Below, piece after piece: positions 1 to 7,223 of a DNA stretch of 8,863 bases; position 1 is the stretch's first letter; each line of letters begins with the position of its first letter. Source of the stretch: JARYMI01 sp964550915 (GTDB lineage Bacteria; Acidobacteriota; Aminicenantia; Aminicenantales; UBA8522). The translations under genes and the position numbers were made by a program. The stretch lies in assembly GCA_964550915.1 (NCBI GenBank), contig CAZKBY010000112.1:1-8863 (forward strand), written 5' to 3'. Below the pieces are notes generated by a model. It was not told the origin of the DNA, made no database searches, and saw only the letters and a list, made by a program, of their open reading frames with translations.

Positions 1-593
1 CCGCGGCCGGGGACGTCGACCTTGAAGTTGTATTTTTCAAACGGCACAAGATGGAAAGCAGGGGAGGGGAGGCAATCGAGGTTGGGGATCGGTGAGCGTG
101 GCGGGTTGGAGACCACCCGGCCGTTAACCCGGTAGGAAATGCCGGCGATGTGGGAAATGCCGTCGATATCGCGGCGTCTCTCGAGGGCGCGGCTGAGGTC
201 AAGCATGGTCAGCTCGCCTTCTCCTCTGACGACAAGGTCAAGCTCGGGGATGTGAGCCAGCGCGTCCTCAGCGGCCATTGACGCGTGGGGACCTCCCATG
301 ACGGTCAGGACATCGGGATGGGCCTGCTTGGCCAACTTAACCAGTTTGAAGCTCTGGAAGCGGTTCTCGGTCGTCGAGGTCACGCCCAGGATATCTGGCT
401 TGTCCCGGCTTGTTTTCTTTTTGATGTCGCTCCAGCTTAACTTAAGGATATCAGCCGGGATGATCTCGACATCGATCCCTTCTTTTTCCAGGACAGCGGC
501 GATGTAGAGAATCCCGAGCGGCGGCATCGATGACCCTCTTGACCATCGCTCGGCGAAGTAGCCGCCCGGCGGGACATAGAGTTGGATTTTCAT
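1..593 (-). CDS. B12-binding-domain radical SAM protein, N-terminal part (runs off the window)
   Basis: The reverse strand reads an open frame of 197 residues from ATG at 593 to the left edge, so the C-terminal part lies outside. What is visible is a cobalamin-binding (Rossmann-like) domain of the kind that precedes a radical SAM core. Residues 24-36 read PPLGILYIAAVLE, residues 67-75 DILGVTSTT, residues 98-105 VMGGPHAS and residues 122-128 VVRGEGE. Residues 150-183 hold the linker typical of these proteins (AGISYRVNGRVV, then LDCLPSPAFHL). The family usually has about 450-600 residues, and its CxxxCxxC cluster motif would fall after residue 200, outside this window. Members carry out methylations, ring formations and other radical reactions, so the substrate cannot be named. 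The start lies 4 nt after the smc stop with no clear ribosome binding site, which suggests an operon with translational coupling. The family call is firm; the function is open. Confidence 0.88.
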   Translation of the reverse strand, partial: MKIQLYVPPGGYFAERWSRGSSMPPLGILYIAAVLEKEGIDVEIIPADILKLSWSDIKKKTSRDKPDILGVTSTTENRFQSFKLVKLAKQAHPDVLTVMGGPHASMAAEDALAHIPELDLVVRGEGELTMLDLSRALERRRDIDGISHIAGISYRVNGRVVSNPPRSPIPNLDCLPSPAFHLVPFEKYNFKVDVPGR

Positions 594-597
594 CGCT

Positions 598-3500
598 TTA
601 GCTGATCAGCTCCGGCTGCTTTTCCAGCTTGACCGAATAGAGTCTCGTGATGTTGGGCTCGGCCATGGTCGTTCCGTAGATATAATCGGCCACCTCCATG
701 GTTTTATAATTATGAGTAATGATGATGAACTGCGTGTCTTTCTTGAGGTTTTTCATCAGCTCGAGAAAGCGCGACAGGTTGACGTCATCCAGGGCGGCAT
801 CTACTTCATCAAGGATGCAGAAGGGCGTCGGCTTGTAGCGGAAAAGGGCGAAGAGAAAAGCCAGGCTGGTCAGGCTCTTTTCGCCGCCCGAAAGCAGGCT
901 GATGTTCTGGACTTTTTTCCCTGGCGGCTGGGCAATGAGCTCGACCCCGCTTTCCAGGGGGTTGGACTCGTCGAGCAGCTTGACCTCGGCTGACCCGCCC
1001 TTGAAGAGAAGAGTAAAGACTTCCTGGAAGGATTTGTTGACCTCGGCCAGGGCAGTCAGGAACTGGGACTTGCTTTCTTCATCGATCTCGCGGATCGCCT
1101 CTTGGGTGGCGTCGATCGACTCTCTGAGGTCGTTCCGTTGCTGGACGAGGAAATCGTAGCGCTCTTTATGGCTGAGGTATTCCTCTTCAGCCATCAGGTT
1201 GACGGCCTTGTATTTCAGGAGGTCTTCCTCAGCCTGTCCGAGCTCGCCCTCCACGTCGGCACAGGAAAGTTCGGCCGGGATTGGCTCATTCTTGACCTCG
1301 TGGAGTGTTTTCTTGAGTTCCTGCCAGCAGGTCTCTTCGAGGTTAACCAAGTCTCGGTCGATCTCGGCCTTGAGAATTTCCCACCTGACGCGCTCTTCCT
1401 TTTTTCTTTCCAGCTCTTCCCGGAGCTCGGCCAGCCTCCTTTCGCCTTCTTCTTCCTCATGGCGGAGTCTCTGAAGATTGGCTTCTTTCTCTGAGAGGCC
1501 CGTCCGGCAGGCCTTTTTCTCTTCTTCCAGGTTGGCGGCTTTTATCTCCAGCTCTTGCCGGATTTGTTGAATCCCGGCGAGCTCTTTTTCGGTCAGGCGG
1601 GCTTCTTCCTGGTAGGTTGTCATTTTCTTGATGAGGCTATCCCTTTTTTCTCTGAGTTCCTTGAGCTTCGCGCTGGCGTTCCTGATTTTTTCCTGGATGA
1701 GCTCGGCTCCGGCCCGGGCTTCGATCATGTGTTTCTCTCCCTCGACTGTTTTTCCCCGGGTAAGGAAATACTCTTTTTCCTCGGTTTCCAAGCGAGCCCG
1801 AAGAGACTTCTCTTCGGCCTCAAACAGGCTGATTTTCTGGAAAAGAAATTCTCTCTCGGCGGCGAGAGAGTCCCGGTCCCGGCGGAGAACCTCAAGCTCC
1901 CGGTCTAAGAGGGAGACAAGGCTTGAGGTTTTTTCCCGCTCGGTAATCGAGGCAATCCTCGTTTTCTCCCGGCTGAGGAGTTTCTGTTCAAGTTCAGCCC
2001 GGAGGGAGGTTTCGTGGACAAGCCTTTCCTCAAGCCCGGCAGCCTCGGCGAGTTCTTTCTCGAAGTCGGCAGACAGCCGGGCCAGCTCAGCATCATGGCC
2101 GGCGATTTTTCCTTCCAGCCTTTTTATCTCTTGCCCAAGAGAAAAAACGCCCTCTTCTTTTTTCCCCAGCCTGAGCAGGCCGGAGGAGACAAGCAAGTCT
2201 CCTGCAGTGGTGATGAAATTCAAGGCAGGGAAGCGCAGCCAGAGTTCAATCGCCGCTCTCACATCCTTGACGATCACAGCCTCCCGAAGCTGGCCGAAGT
2301 AGTCCTTGATTTTAGGGTGAGGCCGAAGGCGGGATTTGAAAGAGCCGAGGACATTCGGGTCATCGAGCGCCGGCGGAGCTGGTTCTTTCCATCCCGGAGA
2401 GACGAGAAGAAATCGGCCTTCCAGATTTTTTTCGGCCAGGCATTTGAGGAAGTCAAGGGCGGGGATGACCGGAGCTCTGACTTCGTCTTCCCACAGAGTA
2501 TCGATGAGAGCTGCTGACTCGGGGTCGGTTTCAATGAGGTCGGCGAGCTGGCCCAGTGCCTGGGGAAGCTCGCCGGCCGGCCAGGCCTTTTTCTGGACCT
2601 CCTCCATTTTTCGGAGTGCCAGGAGGTGCGAAGCGTCCTTGTCCCGGGCCTTCCTGGCTTCGTCACGACGGCTCTTGACCTTTTCTGCCTCCACCTCTGT
2701 TTTTTCGAGCGCAGCCTTCAGGCTGGCGATCGTTTTCTCCTGCTCTCCGAAAATTCTTTGGTCTTCAGCCAGCTCTTTTTCCAGTTGCTCCAAGATTTTT
2801 TCTTTGGCCCGCAGGACTGCGCCTTCCTGCTCCAGCTGGGCCTTGAGCTTGGCTTCTTGGCGAGCCAGAAGGTCCAGTTCTTTCTCCCTTCTAATAGCCT
2901 CGTTCTTCAGCTCTGTGAGCTCCGAGAGCTTGACCAGGTGCTTGGCCTTGAGAGTTTCGATGGATTTTTCGAGGAGGGAAGAATCTTCCTCGACAGAGAA
3001 GGAGACGGTTTCGATCTTATCCACTTCTTCTTTTTTCCCTTGATAGGCCTTCTCCAGGTCAGCGAGTTGAGCCTGATTCTGGCCGATCTCGGTTTCAAGA
3101 GAAGAGAGCTCTTCTTTGAGTTCTGTCTCGGCGGCTGCGGCGCTTCTTGTCTTTTCGGCCAGGAGTTCGCTCCGCCTTTTTTCTTTTTCTTTTTCGGCCT
3201 CAACCCTACTGATCTGGGATTCGACTGAAAAAAGGAAATCTTGGCTTTCCTTGACCGATTTTTCAAGCTCCCAGGCCTCCCGTCTTTTTTCGGCGAGCTG
3301 CCGCTCTTCGGCCTTGATGCGGGAGATCTGCTCTTTTTCCTGATCGAAGCAGCCGGCGTGTTGCCCGGCCGCCTCCTCATGCCGTCGCTCGAGCTGCTCA
3401 AGCTTCCGTTTGAAATTAAGCCCGCTGAGCTGGCGGATCTTTTCGCGGAGTTTGCGGTACCGGGCGGCAGCCTGGGCTTGCCGCTGCAAGGAGTTTTTTG

Positions 3501-4080
3501 CCCGGGCGACTTCGCTGATGATGTCTTCGAGCCGGATGAGGTTCTGCTCGCTCGAAGCGAGCTTGCTCAGGGCTTCTTTTTTCTTATCCTTGTAAAAAGC
3601 CGTGCCAGCAGCTTCTTCCAAGAAAAGCCGTTTTTCAGCCGGCTTGGCGGTCAGGAGCAACCCGATGCTTCCTTGTTCGATGACGAAATATTCTTTCTCG
3701 GCCACGGCCTGCTTCCAGAGGGCATCCTGGATGTCCTTCAGCCTGGCCGCTTTTCCGTTAAGACGGTATTCGCTTTCGCCCGACCGGAAAACACGATGGC
3801 TAAAGGCAATCTCTTCCTCCTCGTGTTGGAGAAAAAGAGAAACCTCGGCCATTCCCAGGGGCGGCTTTTTGGCGTTTCCGTTAAAAATGATGTGCTCGGT
3901 CTTCTCCCCGCGCAGCCCTTTCTGGCGCTGGCCTCCCAGCACCCAGAGGATGGCATCGACGATGTTGCTCTTGCCTGTGCCGTTGGGTCCGATGATGGCC
4001 GTAATGCCCTGATGAAAGACGATTTTTGTCCGCTCGGGGAAAGATTTAAAACCCTGGAGCTCAAGCTTTTTGATAATCAT
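598..4080 (-). CDS. smc: Chromosome segregation/condensation ATPase SMC
   Basis: SMC forms a ring-shaped dimer with ScpA and ScpB that compacts and segregates the chromosome. The product from ATG 4080 has 1160 residues, the usual SMC length. The N-terminal head (about 1-165) begins with the canonical MIIKKLELQGFKSF and has Walker A GPNGTGKSN at 31-39, the arginine-bearing LRGEK at 56-60 and the conserved EEAAG at 155-159. Two long charged coiled coils (about 165-495 and 645-1000) flank a hinge at about 500-645. The C-terminal head has signature LSGGEK at 1063-1068, Walker B FCILDEVDAALDD at 1087-1099 and the switch histidine in THN near 1123. The frame stays open upstream to an ATG at 4242, but those 54 extra residues have no SMC homology and run through an intergenic palindrome, so 4080 is the better start. 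No strong Shine-Dalgarno is visible. The second hinge half has a weakened glycine motif (see findings). The gene is followed by a radical SAM gene 4 nt downstream; scpA and scpB are not in this window. Confidence 0.97.
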   Translation of the reverse strand: MIIKKLELQGFKSFPERTKIVFHQGITAIIGPNGTGKSNIVDAILWVLGGQRQKGLRGEKTEHIIFNGNAKKPPLGMAEVSLFLQHEEEEIAFSHRVFRSGESEYRLNGKAARLKDIQDALWKQAVAEKEYFVIEQGSIGLLLTAKPAEKRLFLEEAAGTAFYKDKKKEALSKLASSEQNLIRLEDIISEVARAKNSLQRQAQAAARYRKLREKIRQLSGLNFKRKLEQLERRHEEAAGQHAGCFDQEKEQISRIKAEERQLAEKRREAWELEKSVKESQDFLFSVESQISRVEAEKEKEKRRSELLAEKTRSAAAAETELKEELSSLETEIGQNQAQLADLEKAYQGKKEEVDKIETVSFSVEEDSSLLEKSIETLKAKHLVKLSELTELKNEAIRREKELDLLARQEAKLKAQLEQEGAVLRAKEKILEQLEKELAEDQRIFGEQEKTIASLKAALEKTEVEAEKVKSRRDEARKARDKDASHLLALRKMEEVQKKAWPAGELPQALGQLADLIETDPESAALIDTLWEDEVRAPVIPALDFLKCLAEKNLEGRFLLVSPGWKEPAPPALDDPNVLGSFKSRLRPHPKIKDYFGQLREAVIVKDVRAAIELWLRFPALNFITTAGDLLVSSGLLRLGKKEEGVFSLGQEIKRLEGKIAGHDAELARLSADFEKELAEAAGLEERLVHETSLRAELEQKLLSREKTRIASITEREKTSSLVSLLDRELEVLRRDRDSLAAEREFLFQKISLFEAEEKSLRARLETEEKEYFLTRGKTVEGEKHMIEARAGAELIQEKIRNASAKLKELREKRDSLIKKMTTYQEEARLTEKELAGIQQIRQELEIKAANLEEEKKACRTGLSEKEANLQRLRHEEEEGERRLAELREELERKKEERVRWEILKAEIDRDLVNLEETCWQELKKTLHEVKNEPIPAELSCADVEGELGQAEEDLLKYKAVNLMAEEEYLSHKERYDFLVQQRNDLRESIDATQEAIREIDEESKSQFLTALAEVNKSFQEVFTLLFKGGSAEVKLLDESNPLESGVELIAQPPGKKVQNISLLSGGEKSLTSLAFLFALFRYKPTPFCILDEVDAALDDVNLSRFLELMKNLKKDTQFIIITHNYKTMEVADYIYGTTMAEPNITRLYSVKLEKQPELIS

Positions 4081-4114
4081 CTCATTTCGAGGTTTGGCTT
4101 CAAGCCAGAGATGT

Positions 4115-4143
4115 ATTTTAGTTAAATCAGGATTATTTTTAAA
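4115..4143 (-). promoter_or_regulatory. Candidate sigma-70-type promoter for smc
   Basis: On the minus strand, TTTAAA (4138-4143, 4 of 6 matches to TTGACA) and TAAAAT (4115-4120, 5 of 6 matches to TATAAT) are separated by 17 nt. Transcription would begin near 4108, giving a leader of about 28 nt before the smc ATG at 4080. It lies outside the palindromic repeat, so the repeat would sit upstream of the promoter. The call rests on consensus and placement only. Confidence 0.35.
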
Positions 4144-4167
4144 GGGGCGGGTTAGATCCAGCATTGT

Positions 4168-4323
4168 CGATAGCAACACCCGACGGGTCCTGTCGCGGTT
4201 CACCCCCGGCGCCCCATCGCGGACCATCTTGTTTATTATCAATAAGGAAGATTTTTAGCATCAAACGCTCGGGTCGGCGGGGGGCCCCCCGAACCACGCC
4301 ACCCGTCGGGTGTTGCCTTATCG
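4168..4323. repeat. GC-rich imperfect palindromic element (MITE-like)
   Basis: The left arm at 4173-4188 is an exact 16-bp inverted copy of the right arm at 4301-4316 (ACCCGTCGGGTGTTGC on the right). The match continues outward to CGATA/TATCG with a 2-nt insertion on the right. Inside the arms, both halves carry GAACC followed by 6-9 nt and CCCGTCGG, in opposite orientations. The right half also has a perfect 14-nt palindrome, CGGGGGGCCCCCCG, at 4278-4291. The centre is a further AT-rich imperfect hairpin (TCTT..TTATT-ATC-AATAA..AAGA, 4227-4251). No transposase is encoded and no clear target-site duplication is visible, so the MITE label is inferred from shape and from a related core at 5887-5930. 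An alternative is a REP-like or structured-RNA element. Confidence 0.7.
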
Positions 4324-4387
4324 CTCTGATGTTGCAAAAGCGTAATCTCTTTCGCTGCACAAGAAGTTGCTATCGGCCATTTTGGGT

Positions 4388-4416
4388 TAGACTTTCACCA
4401 GCCTATCGAATATAAT
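4388..4416 (+). promoter_or_regulatory. Candidate sigma-70-type promoter for the GT-C-like membrane protein gene
   Basis: TAGACT (4388-4393, 4 of 6 matches) is followed after 17 nt by a perfect TATAAT (4411-4416). Transcription would start near 4423, only about 10 nt before the ATG at 4433. The purine-rich AGGCGG at 4426-4431 lies just 1 nt from the start codon, too close for an ordinary Shine-Dalgarno, so the message may be nearly leaderless. The assignment comes from consensus and position. Confidence 0.45.
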
Positions 4417-4432
4417 TGAAAAACCAGGCGGC

Positions 4433-5812
4433 ATGAAACTCCCCGGCGGTGAGAAGAAGTGGTCTGAGGACGCTCGGGCAGCCTTACTCGTGGCTCTGAC
4501 CCTCGTCCCTTTGGTCATCCTCATCAGCCAGGTCAGCCGCTGTCATGTGGATGTCCCGTTCTGGGATCAATGGAATTTCGTTCTGCTCCTGGGAAAATCT
4601 TATGAGGGGAGAGTTTCTTTCGCTGACCTCTGGATGCCTCATAACGAGCACCGTCTTTTCTTTCCTCGCCTTGTCATGCTTGGCCTCGCGCATATCAGCG
4701 GCTATAACATTTGCTATGAGTTGAGCTTCAGCCTCCTGCTGGCCGCAGGAATTTTTTCCCTTATCTTGTTCCGAGTAAAAAAGATATCCTGGCTTCTGGA
4801 TTCTCCTGGTTTTCTCTGGATCGCGCCCATCCTTTCTCTCCTGGCCTTTTCCCTCCACCAGGGCGAAAACTGGGTCTGGGGGTGGCAGGTTCAAATTTTT
4901 TTGAATGTGTTGGCTGTTGTCTCAGGATTCATGATTCTGGCCGGCCGAGAACTCAGGTGGGGGAGATTGGGAGGGGCTGCGGCCTGCGGAGTCGTGGCCA
5001 CATTTTCTTACGCCAACGGACTCGCTTATTGGCCGCTGGCCTTCCTGGCCCTCTGGCTCGCTCCTTCACCGAGCCTAAGACGAAAACGGGCTTCCCTGGC
5101 CATCTGGTCAGCCCTGAGCGCCCTCGTCTATGTGTCCTACTTTTACCGCTTTGCGCCGGCCTCCCCTTCCGGGAAGCCTGCTTTTTATTTTGCCATGCAC
5201 CCGCTTGAGTATGTCCGATATATTCTTAGCTATTTGGGCTCCCCGGTCATCACCTACCCCGGGTATGCTTTTTTCCTGGGTCTTCTTTGCCTCATCCTCT
5301 TTGGCTCGGCCGGCTGGCTTTTCCTGAAGAACGACCGCGAGGCGAACGGGGCAGCCAGGCCGCTTGTCCTCCTGGGCCTTTATTCCATCGCTTGCGGGGC
5401 TTTGACTGGAATAGGGAGAGTTGGGTTCGGAATGGCTCAGGCAACAAGCTACCGGTATGTCACCTTTTCTAACCTCATCTGGTTTTCCAACTTCATTTTT
5501 CTCGCCTTTCAGCTTAAGAAAATTTGGGTTGCTTCGAAGTCACGGATTGGGGGCCGAATCAAGATAGCGACTTTAGCGATCATTCTTTCGAGCCTTGTCT
5601 TTCTTGTCGGCCGGACGTCCTATCGAGTTGGACATCGTGTCCTTGAGTCCTATCATCATCGTCTGATGCCAGCGAGGTCTGAACTTCTTAAAGGGACCGA
5701 CGATGAGCTTCTCCATCGGCTCTACATCGATGCGGATTATGTTCGACAGGGAATTAAAATCCTCCGTCAGCACCGGCTTTCGGTTTTCAGAGAAGGGCGC
5801 TCCAGCCAATAG
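4433..5812 (+). CDS. Polytopic membrane protein, GT-C glycosyltransferase-like, uncharacterised
   Basis: The 459-residue product is very hydrophobic, with about nine to eleven likely membrane segments from residue 16 to about 395 and a soluble C-terminal tail of some 65 residues. After the first segment comes a loop with DVPFWDQW (40-47) and then HNEHR at 70-74. Further conserved-looking blocks are GENWVWGWQVQ (144-154), SYANGLAYWPL (192-202) and SYRYVTFSNLIW (339-350). A first outer loop with acidic and aromatic residues followed by many helices resembles GT-C lipid-linked-sugar glycosyltransferases and their uncharacterised relatives, but no named family is certain and no donor or acceptor can be stated. 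The ATG at 4433 is the first in frame after the promoter; the ribosome binding site is poor. The gene stands alone on the plus strand: smc is divergent and the VanZ-like gene converges on it. It is clearly a real gene, by length and coherent topology. Confidence 0.85.
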   Translation: MKLPGGEKKWSEDARAALLVALTLVPLVILISQVSRCHVDVPFWDQWNFVLLLGKSYEGRVSFADLWMPHNEHRLFFPRLVMLGLAHISGYNICYELSFSLLLAAGIFSLILFRVKKISWLLDSPGFLWIAPILSLLAFSLHQGENWVWGWQVQIFLNVLAVVSGFMILAGRELRWGRLGGAAACGVVATFSYANGLAYWPLAFLALWLAPSPSLRRKRASLAIWSALSALVYVSYFYRFAPASPSGKPAFYFAMHPLEYVRYILSYLGSPVITYPGYAFFLGLLCLILFGSAGWLFLKNDREANGAARPLVLLGLYSIACGALTGIGRVGFGMAQATSYRYVTFSNLIWFSNFIFLAFQLKKIWVASKSRIGGRIKIATLAIILSSLVFLVGRTSYRVGHRVLESYHHRLMPARSELLKGTDDELLHRLYIDADYVRQGIKILRQHRLSVFREGRSSQ

Positions 5813-5886
5813 AAAATCAGGTTCTCCCCGCCTGCTATAAACATCTCTTTTTATGTCATTCAATTGGGTACAGGAAGCTACTCTTT

Positions 5887-5930
5887 GACCCCCGCGCCCC
5901 GGGGAACCGGTCCCGTCGGTTCCCCCCTCC
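5887..5930. repeat. GC-rich hairpin in the convergent intergenic gap, related to the 4168-4323 palindrome
   Basis: GGGGAACC (5901-5908) and GGTTCCCC (5918-5925) form a perfect 8-bp stem with a 9-nt loop, next to CCCCGGGG (5897-5904). The stretch reads GAACC, 3 nt, CCCGTCGG. The same core occurs in both halves of the larger palindrome near 4300 (GAACC, 6 or 9 nt, CCCGTCGG), which suggests a shared repeat family. It lies between two convergent genes, so it could also help stop transcription in both directions, but no T-tract follows the stem on either strand and a standard intrinsic terminator is not supported. Confidence 0.5.
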
Positions 5931-5981
5931 GCCACGGGAACTTCAGGGCAGCCTCAAGCACTCATTATAAAGATCACTTAT

Positions 5982-7223
5982 TCAGAGAGGTTTTCTTCGG
6001 GTTTTATTGGTCATTCTGCAGGAATACAGGCAATTGATGACCATCAGCAGAGTCATCATGATTACGATAGAGAGCCAGATTGTTTTCTCTTTCAGATGAA
6101 TCAAGCCCCGGCCAACCGGGCTTTGGTAGGGCTGGCTCCTCTCGATTTGCGCCCCGGTTTTTCTCTTGGTCTCTTCATCCCAGGAATAGGAGGATTTTTC
6201 CAGAGTCTGGCCGAAGTATTTTTCCAGGATGAGGTTTTCTTTGAAGGCGATGAACAAGAATTCGCCAGCTTTGCTCTCCTTTCTTGTCTTTCGAGCTTCC
6301 TCCGCTTTCTTGTCCCGGCGGAAAATATGGACGCGCATCTCATACAGAAAGGTGTGGAGAAGTGGGCTGTGCTGACTCAGGAAAAGGCCGTAATCTTTGT
6401 CTTTCCAGCTCCTCAAGCTTTCAGCATGGCGGTCTGAATTTTCTAAATCTTCTTTTTTCAGCTCCTCGGGAGACAGCCGAGAATAAAAAGTTCCGATTTC
6501 TGGGTCTTCGTATTTTAAGCTGAAATCGTACATGGGTTCTTGTTTGAGAAGGGGAGAGAGGAAAGGGACGCGGCCGGCGTACCAGGTAACCCGCTGGGGC
6601 GTGTTCGAGGCGCACAGGCCTAAAAGGACGAGGTTTACGGCCAGAAGGAGGGAAATGCGCCTGGCCGATTTCAGATTGAATTTTTCCGAGATAAAGCTGG
6701 GCTTTATTCCTTTCCAGAGCGCGACCTGGAAGAGGCCTGCGGCCAGAGCGTTGAGGCCGGCGTCGCGAAAATCCCAGAACCGGCCGGGGACGATCCACTG
6801 CAGGATTTCATCAAAAACGCCGACTATCGAACCGATGAAGAAAGCCGCAAGGTAGACGCTCTTGTCCCGCATAGAGTGGCTCAGGGCACGGAAAAGAAGG
6901 AATCCTAACAGCCCGTACTCAAGGAAATGGACGGCCTCCTCCGGCGCCCTCCACAATTTCAGCGTAAAGTAGACATACAGGCCGGCCACGGCCGCGAGCC
7001 AGACCAGCCGGCCGGGTGAGCGGATTTGGAGACGGAAAAAGAGAACGATGGCGGCCGCCAGGAAGGCGACGCCCACCGTCGCCAGGACGGCGTAGCCGAA
7101 GATTGGCCGTCCCCAGCGTTCCGAGACAAATGCTTGGATTGTCCGGGCCAGCGGAACGATAAGAAAGATGGCTAGAATGCAGAGCGAAACCCAAATCCAG
7201 GCCCAGAATTTTTTCTTCTTCAT
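5982..7223 (-). CDS. VanZ-like family membrane protein with a large extra soluble domain
   Basis: From ATG 7223 the product has 413 residues, against about 160 for a simple VanZ protein. VanZ hallmarks lie at residues 95-165: EAVHFLEYGLLGF (96-108), then a helix ending FDEILQWIVPGR (137-148) and the WDFRDAGLNALAAG block (150-163). About seven membrane helices occupy residues 6-208. They are followed by a charged, probably extracytoplasmic domain of about 170 residues (209-380), one more helix (about 383-400) and a basic tail. The domain arrangement beyond the VanZ core is not one I recognise. VanZ itself lowers teicoplanin sensitivity, but most VanZ-like proteins have no known role, so resistance should not be assumed. 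The frame is open to an ATG at 7283, but 7223 is preferred: its ATG overlaps the stop of the upstream radical SAM gene as ATGA, and residues 2-5 are a natural KKKK cytoplasmic N-terminus. The pair is thus co-transcribed and probably translationally coupled. Confidence 0.85.
   Translation of the reverse strand: MKKKKFWAWIWVSLCILAIFLIVPLARTIQAFVSERWGRPIFGYAVLATVGVAFLAAAIVLFFRLQIRSPGRLVWLAAVAGLYVYFTLKLWRAPEEAVHFLEYGLLGFLLFRALSHSMRDKSVYLAAFFIGSIVGVFDEILQWIVPGRFWDFRDAGLNALAAGLFQVALWKGIKPSFISEKFNLKSARRISLLLAVNLVLLGLCASNTPQRVTWYAGRVPFLSPLLKQEPMYDFSLKYEDPEIGTFYSRLSPEELKKEDLENSDRHAESLRSWKDKDYGLFLSQHSPLLHTFLYEMRVHIFRRDKKAEEARKTRKESKAGEFLFIAFKENLILEKYFGQTLEKSSYSWDEETKRKTGAQIERSQPYQSPVGRGLIHLKEKTIWLSIVIMMTLLMVINCLYSCRMTNKTRRKPL

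Larger units (their letters stand above)
4081..4432. other. Divergent intergenic region between smc and the membrane protein gene
   Basis: This 352-bp gap has no credible gene. Short open frames in it are low-complexity readings of the palindrome, rich in Arg, Gly and Pro. It contains a candidate smc promoter near 4115-4143, a large imperfect palindrome at 4168-4323 and a candidate promoter for the downstream plus-strand gene at 4388-4416. A near-palindrome, TGGCTTCAAGCCA, at 4095-4107 lies in the predicted smc leader, and its role is unknown. The decamer GTTGCTATCG at 4366-4375 repeats, in inverted orientation, the outer end of the left palindrome arm (4168-4177). Confidence 0.6.

Noticed and set aside
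1628..2302. Long open frame on the plus strand opposite smc (224 codons), and similar ones at 3241-4125
   Set aside because: Low-complexity Ser/Arg- or Phe/Leu-rich products that mirror the coiled-coil codons of smc; no start signal or recognisable domain.
4139..4360. Small open frames across the intergenic palindrome on both strands
   Set aside because: They arise from the GC-rich inverted repeat, have no ribosome binding sites and resemble each other only because the DNA is palindromic.
5813..5860. Possible intrinsic terminator after the GT-C-like gene (CAGG...CCTG followed by a T-rich stretch)
   Set aside because: The stem is only 4 bp and the T run begins more than 15 nt after it, so a functional terminator is not supported.
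5982..7223. Glycopeptide resistance gene
   Set aside because: Only the VanZ-like core is present; there are no vanHAX or regulatory genes in the window, and most VanZ-like proteins have no shown resistance role.
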